Assembly: GCF_039566955.1 (NCBI RefSeq) | Contig: NZ_CP154796.1 | Coordinates: 2,666,001-2,730,000, forward strand | DNA: 64,000 bases | Origin: Micromonospora sp. DSM 45708 | Lineage (GTDB): Bacteria > Actinomycetota > Actinomycetes > Mycobacteriales > Micromonosporaceae | Direction of reading: 5' to 3' | Shown: positions 32,760 to 44,312 of the stretch, piece after piece | How positions within the stretch are numbered: position 1 is the first letter of the stretch | Layout: each line of letters opens with the position of its first letter | Notes under the pieces: generated by a model | What the model was told of the DNA's origin: nothing | The model's input: only the letters and a program-made list of their open reading frames with translations | Databases searched by the model: none | Made by a program: the position numbers and the translations under genes

Positions 32760-32977
32760 GGCCAACCTCCTTCTATGTACGTGCACGACGGTCGCGAGAA
32801 AGCTCGGGGCAGCTTTGCACACGTGCGCGCGGCACGACAGGCAGGTCGGCGGTGGGGCGTCGACGGTGGGATCGATCCTGCCGGCGGGTGGCCGGAGGAT
32901 GACCGTGGGTGCGGGAGGCACCCCGGGACCTGGTGCCGTGCGCGGTCCCGGGGTGCCCCGTCCGGGGCCCGGTCCGG

Positions 32978-33325
32978 TCAGTGGATCCGGTCGGGCGTGG
33001 GGGCGTCGGCGGTGTCCCAGCTGTAGAAGCAGCCGGCCACGGCGTCGCGGGGCGAGTGCCAGGTCGGCAGGTACGGCGTGGTGTGCGCGGAGAGCCGTTC
33101 GTTGACGCGCTGATAGAGCGGGTGGTCGCGCAGGTCGGCCGTCGGGTCCGGGGCGACGTCGACGGTCTCCATGAGATGGACGCACAGGTCGTGGAGGTAG
33201 TACAGCGACCGGTGCCGGACCCCGGTGAGCCGGGGCAGCTCGGTCGCGTCGGACTCGGCGAAGATCTGGGCCACCCGGCCCTGTGATCCGGGCACGATCC
33301 GGCTGACCACCAACAGTCGACTCAT
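32978..33325 (-). CDS. TcmI-family type II polyketide cyclase (copy A)
   Basis: A 115-residue protein, ATG at 33,325 behind GGAAGGGG. '[51 protein letters not shown]' and 'YLPTWHSPRDAVAGCFYSWD' match the TcmI/WhiE-ORFVII cyclase family, dimeric ferredoxin-like folds that close later rings of aromatic polyketides. It lies 96 bases after the SARP gene on the same strand and is probably co-transcribed. It is roughly half identical to copy B at 34,697, across the SARP gene and divergent promoter, suggesting duplication and specialisation for two cyclisation steps. Confidence 0.9.
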   Translation of the reverse strand: MSRLLVVSRIVPGSQGRVAQIFAESDATELPRLTGVRHRSLYYLHDLCVHLMETVDVAPDPTADLRDHPLYQRVNERLSAHTTPYLPTWHSPRDAVAGCFYSWDTADAPTPDRIH

Positions 33326-33421
33326 CGCAGACCCCTTCCGTCGCCCTGTTGCCGCGTGGACCACCGGCCGGACGGCGGCGGTCGCGGGTCCCACGATGCC
33401 GGCGCGGGTGTCACCTCGCCG

Positions 33422-34261
33422 TCACGGCGTACCCCTGGGCAGTGATGGGGGTGGTGACGTCGTGCCGCGCGGGTGCGGCGTCGGGCCGCGCGGCACGGCG
33501 GCGGTGCTCCGGCCGCCGGGTCGCGGCGGCGGATCCGGCCGGCTGGCCCGGCGGATCGGCGCGAGCGTGTCGTCGAGCAGGGCCGTCATGGCCGGGGAGG
33601 GTTCCAGGCGCAGCTCGCGCAGGAGCAGGTCCCGGTAGACGTAGAACGCGTGCACCGCCTCGAACGCGTTGCCCTCGGCCAGGTGGATGCGGACGACCAG
33701 GCGGTGCGGTGTCTCGCGCAGCGGCTCGGCGGCCATCGCCTCCAGCGCCGCCTCGAGCGCCTCGCCGTGGCGGCCGGCGGTGAGGTGGTTGCCGGCGAGT
33801 TCCTCCAGCATGTGCAGGCGTAGCTGGCGCAGTCGTTCGCGTTCCAGCAGCACCCAGTCGTCGTACCAGCCGGGGAGCAGGTCGTGCCGGCCGGTGCCGG
33901 CGGCGCCGCGGGGCGCCACGCCGTCGCGGACCCGGGCGGCGGCCTCGACCAGCTCGTCCACGTCGAGGTGGACGGTGGGTCCGAGGCGGACCGTGTCGCC
34001 GTCGGCGCGCAGCGGGCAGCACGGGTCCTGGCGGAGGCGCCACAGCGCGGTACGCAGCGACGAGAGCGCCCGTTCCTCGGGGGTCTCCGGCCAGAGCAGC
34101 CCGGCGAGGTGGCTACGGGTCGCGGCCGGGCGCAGCCCGATGAGCGCGATGACCCGTTGCAGCCCGCGGGGCACCACCACCGGCACGCCGTCGTGCAGCA
34201 GTTGGAAACCACCGAGCAGGTGCAACGACACGCGGGGGGTGGGATCTCCCGCCGTCGGCAT
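33422..34261 (-). CDS. SARP-family transcriptional activator (BTAD domain)
   Basis: A 279-residue protein. The N-terminal OmpR-type DNA-binding domain is 'VSLHLLGGFQLLHDGVPVVVPRGLQRVIALIGLRPAATRSHLAGLLWPETPEERALSSLRTALWRLRQ'. The bacterial transcriptional activation domain follows ('DWVLLERERLRQLRLHMLEELAGNHLTAGRHGEALEAALEAMAAEPLRETPHRLVVRIHLAEGN'). Family length (~270) is matched from the ATG at 34,261; a GTG seven codons upstream is possible. The ~40 C-terminal residues are Pro/Arg-rich. SARPs are pathway-specific activators of antibiotic and pigment clusters. Heptamer arrays 150-230 bases upstream suggest control of itself and the divergent biosynthetic run. Confidence 0.92.
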   Translation of the reverse strand: MPTAGDPTPRVSLHLLGGFQLLHDGVPVVVPRGLQRVIALIGLRPAATRSHLAGLLWPETPEERALSSLRTALWRLRQDPCCPLRADGDTVRLGPTVHLDVDELVEAAARVRDGVAPRGAAGTGRHDLLPGWYDDWVLLERERLRQLRLHMLEELAGNHLTAGRHGEALEAALEAMAAEPLRETPHRLVVRIHLAEGNAFEAVHAFYVYRDLLLRELRLEPSPAMTALLDDTLAPIRRASRPDPPPRPGGRSTAAVPRGPTPHPRGTTSPPPSLPRGTP

Positions 34262-34414
34262 CCTCGATCCACCGGACACGGCGCACCCCCCAGCACCGGA
34301 ACCCTGAGTCCCGACCGTCCTGTCTGCCCGGATCTTCCGCCCGCGACGCCGATGTCGGAACGTCTCCGCCGCGGTCGCCGGATGTGGTGTCCGTGGCCGG
34401 GTCGACCGGAACGG

Positions 34415-34446
34415 AGAATATCCCCGTCTGTTACTCTGAGTCAACG
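34415..34446 (-). promoter_or_regulatory. Putative SARP-dependent promoter of the SARP gene
   Basis: On the minus strand, CGTTGAC (34,446-34,440) is followed at exactly 11 bp by AGTAACA (34,435-34,429). Exactly 8 bases separate its end from TATTCT (34,420-34,415), a good -10 box. Heptamers at 11-bp spacing ending 8 bp upstream of -10 are the known SARP operator geometry. Confidence 0.7.
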
Positions 34447-34457
34447 GCCGAGGGCTT

Positions 34458-34486
34458 CGTTGACCCTCCGTAACGGATTCGTAAGT
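34458..34486 (+). promoter_or_regulatory. SARP-type heptamer array facing the biosynthetic run
   Basis: Three direct heptamers, CGTTGAC (34,458), CGTAACG (34,469) and CGTAAGT (34,480), are spaced exactly 11 bp. The first is an inverted copy of the CGTTGAC at 34,440-34,446 across an 11-bp gap. No strong -10 follows, so the transcription start is not assigned. Confidence 0.65.
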
Positions 34487-34545
34487 GGCCTGTGATCTGC
34501 GAATAAGTGTCGCCAATGGAGAGCGTCAGTCGATCTTCACATAGC

Positions 34546-34619
34546 TGACGCACAGGTTGCGTCAACGCAGCGTCACCATTTTTGCCGCCCGATGGGGCCC
34601 GGTTGACGCCCGGTTGACG
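34546..34619. promoter_or_regulatory. Further TTGACG-type repeats in the divergent region
   Basis: GCGTCA occurs at 34,559 and 34,570 (11-bp period; TGACGC on the minus strand). TGACGCA/TGCGTCA form an inverted pair at 34,546-34,564. GTTGACG occurs at 34,602 and 34,613, again 11 bp apart, on the plus strand. These may be secondary SARP sites. Confidence 0.5.
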
Positions 34620-34696
34620 GCACGCGCGGCACCGTGGGTCATCCGTGCGGCGTGACCGGTCCGCCGCGCACCGGGACGCACCAGGGGAGGCCGCGA

Positions 34697-35026
34697 ATGG
34701 ACCGTTCGCTCATCGTCGCGAAGGTGGTGCCCACCGCCGAGGACCGGGTCGCCGAGATCTTCGCCGAGTCCGACGCGACCGAGCTGCCCGGCCTGGTCGG
34801 CGTGCGGCACCGGTCCCTCTACCGGCTGCACGACCTCTACGTGCACCTGCTGGAGACGGAGACACCGGCGCAGGGCGCGGTGGAGGACGCCCGCGGGCAT
34901 CCCGAGTTCGTCCGGATCAGCGAGCGGCTGCGGCCCTACATCTCGCCGTACCTGCCGACCTGGCGCTCGCCCCGCGACGCGATGGCGCACTGCTTCTACC
35001 GGTACGACGCCGGGCGGCGGTCATGA
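34697..35026 (+). CDS. TcmI-family type II polyketide cyclase (copy B)
   Basis: A 109-residue protein, ATG at 34,697 behind AGGGGAGG. '[51 protein letters not shown]' and '[22 protein letters not shown]' place it in the TcmI/WhiE-ORFVII cyclase family. It is the first gene of the long plus-strand run and overlaps the carboxyltransferase gene (ATGA). It presumably folds or cyclises the polyketide made by the KS-alpha/CLF pair. Confidence 0.9.
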   Translation: MDRSLIVAKVVPTAEDRVAEIFAESDATELPGLVGVRHRSLYRLHDLYVHLLETETPAQGAVEDARGHPEFVRISERLRPYISPYLPTWRSPRDAMAHCFYRYDAGRRS

Positions 35027-36840
35027 CCACCACCGCGCCCCGCGACGAGCAGCTCTGGTCCCGGTGCGACGGCTGCGCCTCGCTGCTCTACCGCAAGCGG
35101 CTGCGCCGCAACCTGGACGTCTGCCCGGAGTGTGGCGCACACGCGCGACTGGACGCGCCGGACCGGGTGGCGCAGCTCGTCGACCCGGACTCGTTCGTCC
35201 CGCTGCCGGACCGGGCGGTGCGGGTCGACCCGATCAACTTCGTCGACGCGTTGCCGTACCCGCACCGGCTCGGCGCGGCCCGCGCGGGCACCGGCCTGGA
35301 CGAGGCCGTGCTCTGCGGCACCGCGCGGCTGGGCGGGCATCCGGTGGCGCTGGCGGTGATGGACTTCCGCTTCCTCGGCGGCAGCCTCGGCTGCGCGGTT
35401 GGCGAGCTGATCACCCGGACCGCCGAGCGGGCGCTGGCCGACGGCGTTCCGCTGGTGCTGGTCACCGCGTCCGGCGGGGCGCGGATGCAGGAGGGCGCGC
35501 TGGCGCTGATGCAGATGGCCACCGTCAGCCAGGCGTTGGCCGGGCTGCGCGAGGCGGGCCTGCTGACGGTCAGCGTGGTCACCGATCCCACGTACGGCGG
35601 GGTGGCCGCCTCGTTCGCCACCAACACCGACATGGTGCTCGCGGAGAGTGGCGCCCGGCTCGGCTTCGCCGGCCCCCGGGTGATCCGCCAGGTCACCGGC
35701 GCCGTGCTGCCGGAGGGTTTCCAGACCGCCGAGTACCTGCTCCGGCACGGACAGGTCGACATGGTGGTGCCCCGGCACGCGCTGCGGGGGCGGCTGGCCG
35801 CGCTGCTCGCCGCCGCCGGGGCCGCCCGCCGGCCCCCCACCCCGGCGCCGCGTCCGGCCGCCGCCGGGTCACCGGCCGTCGCCCGGCCGGCCCGTGATCC
35901 GTGGGAGACGGTACGCACCGCGCGGCACCCCGGCCGACCGACCACGCTCGACTACCTGGAGACCGCATTCGACGGCTTCGTCGAGCTGCACGGCGACCGG
36001 CTGGGCGCGGACTGCCCGGCGATCGTCGGCGGCGTCGCCCGGCTCGACGGCCGGCCGGTGATGGTGATCGGCCACCAGAAGGGACACACCACCGCCGAGC
36101 TGGTGGCCCGGAACTTCGGCATGGCCAGCCCGGCCGGGCACCGCAAGGCGCTGCGGCTGATGCGCCTCGCGGCCCGGCTGCGGCTGCCCGTGGTGACGCT
36201 CGTGGACACGCCGGGCGCCGACCCGGGGGTGGCCGCCGAGCAGCAGGGCCAGGCCGCGGCGATCGCGGAGAACATCCTCGCGCTGAGCGTGCTGCCCACC
36301 CCGGTCGTCGCGGTGGTCACCGGCGAGGGCGGCAGCGGCGGCGCGCTGGCTCTCGCCGTCGCCGACCGGGTGCTCATGCTGGAGCACGCCGTCTACTCGG
36401 TGATCAGCCCGGAGGGCTGCGCCGCGATCCTCTGGCCGGACAGCGCCGCCGCCCCGCAGGCCGCCCGGGCGCTGCGGCTCACCGGCGCCGACCTGTGCCG
36501 GCTCGGCGTGGTCGACGAACTGGTGCCGGAGCCGTACCCGGCCGCGCACGGCGACCCGGCGGGCGCGGCCGAGCTGCTCGGCCGGGCGGTCGCGGCGAAC
36601 CTCGCCCCGCTGCTCACGGTGCCGCCGGCCACGCTGGTACGCCGCCGCCGGCAGCGGTTCCGCCGCTTCGGCGCGGCCCGCTCCGCCGAGCCGGCGACCG
36701 GGACCGGTGCGGAACGGGGACAGGCGACCGCACCGGCGTACGCCGCCGAGCCGTCGGCCGTGACCGCACCGGGCCACGCCGCCGAGCCGGCGGGCCGGAT
36801 CGCGCCGGCAGCCGTCGACGGCCGGCCGGAGGTGGCGTGA
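35023..36840 (+). CDS. Fused acetyl-CoA carboxylase carboxyltransferase (AccD-AccA)
   Basis: A 605-residue protein. Residues 15-37 form a zinc ribbon (Cys15, Cys18, Cys34, Cys37), followed by the AccD/beta domain ('[26 protein letters not shown]', '[17 protein letters not shown]', '[20 protein letters not shown]'). After an Ala/Pro linker (~270-300) comes the AccA/alpha domain ('[35 protein letters not shown]', '[29 protein letters not shown]', '[37 protein letters not shown]'). The C-terminal ~65 residues are an Ala/Glu/Pro tail. It transfers CO2 from carboxybiotin to acetyl-CoA, giving malonyl-CoA. It is coupled to both neighbours and dedicated by context to polyketide extender supply. Confidence 0.93.
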   Translation: MTTTAPRDEQLWSRCDGCASLLYRKRLRRNLDVCPECGAHARLDAPDRVAQLVDPDSFVPLPDRAVRVDPINFVDALPYPHRLGAARAGTGLDEAVLCGTARLGGHPVALAVMDFRFLGGSLGCAVGELITRTAERALADGVPLVLVTASGGARMQEGALALMQMATVSQALAGLREAGLLTVSVVTDPTYGGVAASFATNTDMVLAESGARLGFAGPRVIRQVTGAVLPEGFQTAEYLLRHGQVDMVVPRHALRGRLAALLAAAGAARRPPTPAPRPAAAGSPAVARPARDPWETVRTARHPGRPTTLDYLETAFDGFVELHGDRLGADCPAIVGGVARLDGRPVMVIGHQKGHTTAELVARNFGMASPAGHRKALRLMRLAARLRLPVVTLVDTPGADPGVAAEQQGQAAAIAENILALSVLPTPVVAVVTGEGGSGGALALAVADRVLMLEHAVYSVISPEGCAAILWPDSAAAPQAARALRLTGADLCRLGVVDELVPEPYPAAHGDPAGAAELLGRAVAANLAPLLTVPPATLVRRRRQRFRRFGAARSAEPATGTGAERGQATAPAYAAEPSAVTAPGHAAEPAGRIAPAAVDGRPEVA

Positions 36841-37318
36841 TGGCGGACGCCGGGGCCGAGCAGGTGCTGGACGGGCTGCGCCGGCAGGCCCGCAAGCTGG
36901 TCGCCGACCTGGCCGGTCCGGTACGCCGGGTGCGGCTGCGCAGCGGCGACGCGGCGCTGGAGGTGGAGTGGCACGACCCGGTGCCGCCGACGCCGCGCAC
37001 CGGCGGGGACCCGGCCGGTGAGCCGGTGCCGCGCACCGTCGCGCAGGTGACGCCCGGGGCCGAGCGGCCGACCGTGCGGGCACCCGTGGTGGGCACGTTC
37101 TACCGCGCCCCCGAGCCCGGCGCGATGCCGTTCGTCGCGGTCGGCGACCTGGTCCGGCCGGGTCAGGTGATCGGCATCGTGGAGGCGATGAAGCTGATGA
37201 ACGAGGTGACCGCCGGCCAGGCCGGTCGGGTGGTCGAGGTGCTCGTCGAGGACGGCAAGCCGGTCGAGTACGACCAGCCGCTGATCGCCCTCGACCCGGT
37301 GACCGGACAGGACGCCTG

Positions 37319-37319
<1 letters not shown>
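36840..37319 (+). CDS. accB: Biotin carboxyl carrier protein of acetyl-CoA carboxylase
   Basis: A 159-residue protein. The biotinyl domain (~80-155) has the canonical 'EAMKLMNE' motif, with Lys118 as the biotinylation site, preceded by 'VRAPVVGTFYRAPEPGAMPFVAVGDLVRPGQVIGIV'. The N-terminal ~50 residues pack helically against the carboxylase, and a Pro-rich linker lies between. The ATG at 36,840 overlaps the carboxyltransferase stop, and the stop overlaps the accC start (TGATG). It carries carboxybiotin between AccC and the AccD/A fusion. Confidence 0.95.
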
Positions 37320-40048
<2,729 letters not shown>

Positions 40049-40052
<4 letters not shown>

Positions 40053-41320
40053 CCGGCCGGCGCACCGTGGTCACCGGCGTCGGGGTGGTGGCGCCCGGCG
40101 GCGCCACCCGCGACCGGTTCTGGAAGACGATCACCGAGGGGCGGACCGCCACCCGGCGGATCAGCTTCTTCGACCCGTCGCCGTTCCGCTCGCAGATCGC
40201 CGCCGAGTGCGACTTCGACCCGGACGCCGCCGGGATCACGCTCGCCGAGCGGCAGCGCGCCGACCGGTACGTGCAGTTCGCGCTCGCCTGCTCCGCCGAG
40301 GCGCTCGCCGACAGCGGCCTGACGCTCACCGACACCGAGCGCGAGCGGGCCGGCGTGGTGCTCGGCACCGCCGTCGGCGGCACCATGGCGCTGGAGCAGG
40401 AGTACGTCCGGGTCAGCGACTCCGGACGGCACTGGCTGGTCGACCACGCGCTCGGCGGGCCGTACCTCTACCAGGCGCTGGTGCCCAGCAGCCTGGCCGC
40501 GGACGTGGCCTGCCGGCACGGCCTGCACGGCCCGGCCCAGGTGATCTCCACCGGCTGCACCTCCGGCATCGACGCGATCGGGTACGCCCACCAGCTCGTC
40601 GCCGACGGCGAGGCGGACGTGGTGCTGGCCGGGGCCGCCGACTCGCCGATCTCCCCGGTCACCGTGGCCTCGTTCGACGCCATCGGGGCCACCAGCCCGG
40701 ACAACGACGACCCGGAGCACGCGTCCCGGCCGTTCGACGCCGACCGGCACGGGTTCGTCCTCGCCGAGGGCGCGGCCGTGCTGGTGCTGGAGGAGGCGGA
40801 GCACGCCCGGCGCCGGGGCGCGCATGTCTACTGCGAGGTGGCCGGCTACGCCAGCCGCAGCAACGGCTTCCACATGACCGGCCTGCGCCCGGACGGCGCG
40901 GAGATGGCGGTCGCCATCACCGACGCGCTGCGTCAGGCCCGGCTCGCCCCGTCGGCCGTGTCGTACGTCAGCGCGCACGGCTCCGGCACCCGGCAGAACG
41001 ACAGGCACGAGACCGCCGCGTTCAAGCGGGCGCTCGGCCCGGCGGCGTACCGGGTGCCGATCAGCTCGATCAAGTCGATGGTGGGGCACTCGCTCGGCGC
41101 GATCGGCTCGATCGAGATGGCCGCCTGCGCCATGGCCATCGAGTACGGCGTCGTTCCGCCGACGGCCAACTGGGTCACCCGCGACCCGGAGTGCGACCTG
41201 GACTACGTGCCGAACGAGGCCCGCGAGGTGCCGGTGGACGTGGCGCTCTCGGTGGGCAGCGGCTTCGGCGGCTTCCAGTCCGCGATGGTGTTCCGCCGAC
41301 TGGCGGTGACCCCATCGTGA
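40049..41320 (+). CDS. Type II polyketide ketosynthase, KS-alpha
   Basis: A 423-residue protein, GTG start overlapping the cupin stop. The catalytic triad is intact: Cys170 in '[12 protein letters not shown]', His310 in '[25 protein letters not shown]', His347 in '[19 protein letters not shown]'. These strings are nearly diagnostic for aromatic type II PKS KS-alpha. It forms a heterodimer with the chain-length factor at 41,436 and condenses malonyl-ACP units. With an adjacent ACP-cyclase, cupin and TcmI cyclases, the set most resembles spore-pigment (whiE) organisation. Confidence 0.96.
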
Positions 41321-41435
41321 GCGCGAGGAGTGAGCCGGGTTTGCGAGCCCCGCGGTCGCGGAACAAGGACGGCATCGTGAGCGTGAGGAGTGAGCCGGGT
41401 TTGCGAGCCCCGCAGTCGCGAACAAGGACGACACC
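41317..41435. repeat. Tandem duplicated ~60-bp dispersed element between KS-alpha and CLF
   Basis: Two direct copies, 41,317-41,376 (60 bp) and 41,377-41,435 (59 bp), differ at only a few positions. Each starts GTGAGCG and contains GAGTGAGCCGGGTTTGCGAG. The unit could be read as '[15 protein letters not shown]', a peptide I recall at gene starts in Micromonosporaceae. It separates two genes that normally overlap in type II PKS clusters. Confidence 0.9.
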
Positions 41436-42683
41436 GTGACGGCCCGGGCGGTGGTGACCGGCATCGGCGTGGTCGCGCCCAGCGGCGTCGGCGCGGACGC
41501 GCACTGGGCCACCGTGCTCGCCGGCACCCGGCGTACCGGCCCGATCACGCTGTTCGACCCGGCCGGCTACCCGACCCGGGTGGCCGGCGAGGTGGCCGAC
41601 TTCGACCCGACCGGGTTCGTCGGCACCCGGGCCCGGGTGCAGACCGACCGTTGGACGCACCTCGGGTTCGTCGCCACCGGGCTGGCGCTGGCCGACGCCG
41701 GGCTGCCGGAGGTCTCGCCCGACCCGTACCGCTGGGCGGTGACGCTGGCCAGCTCGTCCGGCGGCAACCTGTTCGGCCAGCGGGAGCTGCAACGGCTCTG
41801 GGGCGGGTCGACCCGCACCGTCGGGGCGTACCAGTCGATCGCCTGGTTCTACGCCGCCAGCGTGGGGCAACTGTCCATCCGCCACCAGTTCAAGGGGCCG
41901 TCCGGCGTCACCGTCTCCGAGTCGGCCGGTGGGCTGGACAGCCTGGCGCACGCGGTGCGTACCGTCCGGCGCGGCACGCCGGTGGTGATCGCCGGCGCGA
42001 CCGAGTGCCCGCTGAGCCCGTACGCGCTCGCCTGCCAGCTCCGCTCCGGCCTGCTCAGCGACGTCGCCGACCCGGCGCGCGCGTACCGGCCGTTCGACGC
42101 CGCGGCGAGCGGTTACGTGCCGGCCGAGGGCGGCGCGGTGTTCGTGGTGGAGGAACTGGGCCACGCGCTGGACCGGGGCGCCCGCATCTACGGGGAGATC
42201 ACCGGCTGGGCGGCCACCCACGACGCCGCCCCGACCGACGTCGAGGCCGGCCCCGACCCGACCCACTACGCCCGCGCGCTGCGGCTGGCCCTGGACCGGG
42301 CCGCGGTCCGTCCGCACGACGTGGACGTGATCTGGCCGGACGCGCTCGGGGTGCCGGCGTACGACCGGGCCGAGGCGACCGCGCTGCGCGCCGTGTTCGG
42401 CGACCGGACCCCGCCGGTGACCACGCAGAAGCCGCTGACCGGCCGGGCCCACCAGGGCGGGTCGGCGTTGGACGCGGCCACCGCGCTGCTCGCGTTCCAG
42501 CGCGGCGTGCTGCCCGCCTCCGTCGGCCCGGACGAGCCCGCGCCCGGGTGCGAGCTGACGTACCTGCGGGAACCGCGCCGGCCGCGCAGCCGGATCGCGC
42601 TGGTCGGGGCGCGCGGCTTCGACGGGTTCAACAGCGCGCTGGTGCTGCGCGGCGCCGCGCCGCCGCCGACAGTGGAGCGCTGA
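41436..42683 (+). CDS. Type II PKS chain-length factor, KS-beta (atypical)
   Basis: A 415-residue protein, GTG start right after the duplicated element. The overall KS fold is clear ('AVVTGIGVVAPSGVGADAHWATVLAGT', 'FDAAASGYVPAEGGAVFVVEE', 'GARGFDGFNSALVLRG'). At the position of the KS cysteine, chain-length factors normally have Gln in Glu-Gln-Ala-Gly-Gly-Leu-Asp. Here the string is Glu-Ser-Ala-Gly-Gly-Leu-Asp, with Ser163. The normal KS histidines are also absent, as expected for a CLF ('VDVIWPDALGVPAYDRAEATAL', 'QKPLTGRAHQGGS'). It partners KS-alpha to set chain length. Confidence 0.92.
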   Translation: MTARAVVTGIGVVAPSGVGADAHWATVLAGTRRTGPITLFDPAGYPTRVAGEVADFDPTGFVGTRARVQTDRWTHLGFVATGLALADAGLPEVSPDPYRWAVTLASSSGGNLFGQRELQRLWGGSTRTVGAYQSIAWFYAASVGQLSIRHQFKGPSGVTVSESAGGLDSLAHAVRTVRRGTPVVIAGATECPLSPYALACQLRSGLLSDVADPARAYRPFDAAASGYVPAEGGAVFVVEELGHALDRGARIYGEITGWAATHDAAPTDVEAGPDPTHYARALRLALDRAAVRPHDVDVIWPDALGVPAYDRAEATALRAVFGDRTPPVTTQKPLTGRAHQGGSALDAATALLAFQRGVLPASVGPDEPAPGCELTYLREPRRPRSRIALVGARGFDGFNSALVLRGAAPPPTVER

Positions 42684-42848
42684 CCCGCCCCGCGCTCCGC
42701 GGCGGCGGTCGCGCACGGCGGCGCGGCCGGCGGGCCACTGTGCCGGCGTGCGCCCGATCCTGCCTGTCCGATCGAGCCTGAGCAATCCACCCAGCCGCTG
42801 TTTTGGATCTAGCCATTTGCATCTGGTGATGCCGAGAAGGCCCTCGTA
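42684..42848. other. Lower-GC gap inside the biosynthetic run
   Basis: 165 bases between CLF and the first AMP-ligase gene. The right half (about 42,780-42,850) is clearly less GC-rich than its surroundings and contains short inverted repeats such as GCATC-TGGT-GATGC (42,819-42,832). It is a candidate internal promoter, but no convincing -35/-10 pair was found. Confidence 0.4.
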
Positions 42849-44312
42849 GTGTTCCGGGAAGCAAACGCGAAGGGCATTCTTCTCGGGCGGGTTCCCGCCC
42901 ATCTTCAGGCTGGGCGGTGGCGGGTCGTGACCGGGGCGCAAGATGCCGTATCGACGACGGGCTGGGTGGACGACATCCTGCTCGCCGGGCGGGACAGCGA
43001 CGTCTGTCTCCGCCTGCCCGACCCGGTCGACCGGGGCACGCTGCGCCGGCTGGTCGGCGAGGCGCAGGCCCGGCTGGCCGAGGCCGGGCTGCGCGCCGGC
43101 GGCGCGGTCGCGCTGCGCCTGCCCCCGTCGCTGGCGTACGTGGCGCACCTGCTGGCCACCTGGCGCGCCGGCGCCCAGGCCGTGCTGCTCGACCACCGGC
43201 TCACCGACCACGAGGTCGACCGGGCGCTGCGCCGGCTCACCCCGCAGGTGGTGGTCGCGCCGGTGCGCTCCGGCGGCGGCGCGCTGCGCGTCTTCGTCGA
43301 CGTCACCGCCGGCGTCACCGCGTACTCCGACCGTCCGGCTGGCAGCCCGCACGCGGTGATCCAGCTCAGCTCCGGCTCCACCGGCCCGTCCAAGGTGATC
43401 GGCCGCACCGCCGCCGACCTGGTCGCCGAGGTCCGCCGCTACACCGAGATCGACGGGGTGGCGCGGCCCGGCGAGCGCATCATCCTGCTGCCCAGCATGG
43501 TGCACGTGCTCGGCCTGGTCGGCGGCCTGCTCTACGGTCTGCACGCCGGCGTCGAGCTGTGCCCGCCGGAACGGCTCAGCGGCGACGCCGTGCTCGCCGC
43601 GATCGCCGCCCAGGACACCCCGGCCACCGTGCTCGGTGTGCCGTTCCACATCGGGCTGCTCGCCTCCACCGTGCCCTCCGGCCCGTTGCTCCAGTTCGCG
43701 CGCATGACCACCGGCGGCGAGCTGGTGCCCGCCGCGGTGGCCCGGGCCTTCACCGACCGCTACGGCGTCCCGCTGGGCAACATGTACGGGATGACCGAGG
43801 TCGGTGTCATCGGCACCGACCTGTACGGGCGGAACCGTCCCGCCATCGCGCCGGCCCCGGGCATCCGGGTCCGGGAGCAGGACGGCGAGCTGTGGGTGAG
43901 CTGCCCGGCGAACCCGTACGTCGGGCTCGCCGACCCGACCCGCTGGGCCGACGGCTGGCTGCACACCCGCGACGCCGGCGTGGTCGACCCGGCGACCGGC
44001 TTGGTGACGATCCGGGGCCGGCTCGACTCGCAGGTGTCGGTGGGTGGCCTGAAGGTCGACCTGACCGAGGTGGAGGCCACCGTCGCCGGCCTGCCCGGGG
44101 TGACCGCCGCGGTGGTGGTCTGGGACGACGGGATCAGCGCCTACGTGCAGACCGACGGCGCGACGACCGAGGAGACGCTGGACCGCCTGATCGCCGAGCG
44201 GCTGGCCGGCTTCAAACGGCCCCGCGCCCTGCACCTGCTCGACCAGTTGCCCCGCACCACCACCGGCAAGCTGGTCCGTTCCGCCCCGGCGCTGCGGGAC
44301 GCGGCCACGTGA
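42849..44312 (+). CDS. AMP-dependent acyl/aryl ligase (first copy)
   Basis: A protein of up to 487 residues with ANL-superfamily motifs: 'LSSGSTGPSKVIG' (A3 loop), 'NMYGMTEVGVIG' (A5), 'DGWLHTRDAGVV' (A7), 'GRLDSQVSVGGLKVDLTEVEATV' (A8) and 'PRTTTGKLVR' with the A10 lysine. It would activate a carboxylic acid as the adenylate and load CoA or an ACP. The start is uncertain: a GTG at 42,927 skips a hairpin-forming segment (GGGCGGG/CCCGCCC, 42,885-42,900) and still keeps the full domain. Context beside two ACP-like genes suggests starter or side-chain loading. Confidence 0.88.
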   Translation: MFREANAKGILLGRVPAHLQAGRWRVVTGAQDAVSTTGWVDDILLAGRDSDVCLRLPDPVDRGTLRRLVGEAQARLAEAGLRAGGAVALRLPPSLAYVAHLLATWRAGAQAVLLDHRLTDHEVDRALRRLTPQVVVAPVRSGGGALRVFVDVTAGVTAYSDRPAGSPHAVIQLSSGSTGPSKVIGRTAADLVAEVRRYTEIDGVARPGERIILLPSMVHVLGLVGGLLYGLHAGVELCPPERLSGDAVLAAIAAQDTPATVLGVPFHIGLLASTVPSGPLLQFARMTTGGELVPAAVARAFTDRYGVPLGNMYGMTEVGVIGTDLYGRNRPAIAPAPGIRVREQDGELWVSCPANPYVGLADPTRWADGWLHTRDAGVVDPATGLVTIRGRLDSQVSVGGLKVDLTEVEATVAGLPGVTAAVVVWDDGISAYVQTDGATTEETLDRLIAERLAGFKRPRALHLLDQLPRTTTGKLVRSAPALRDAAT

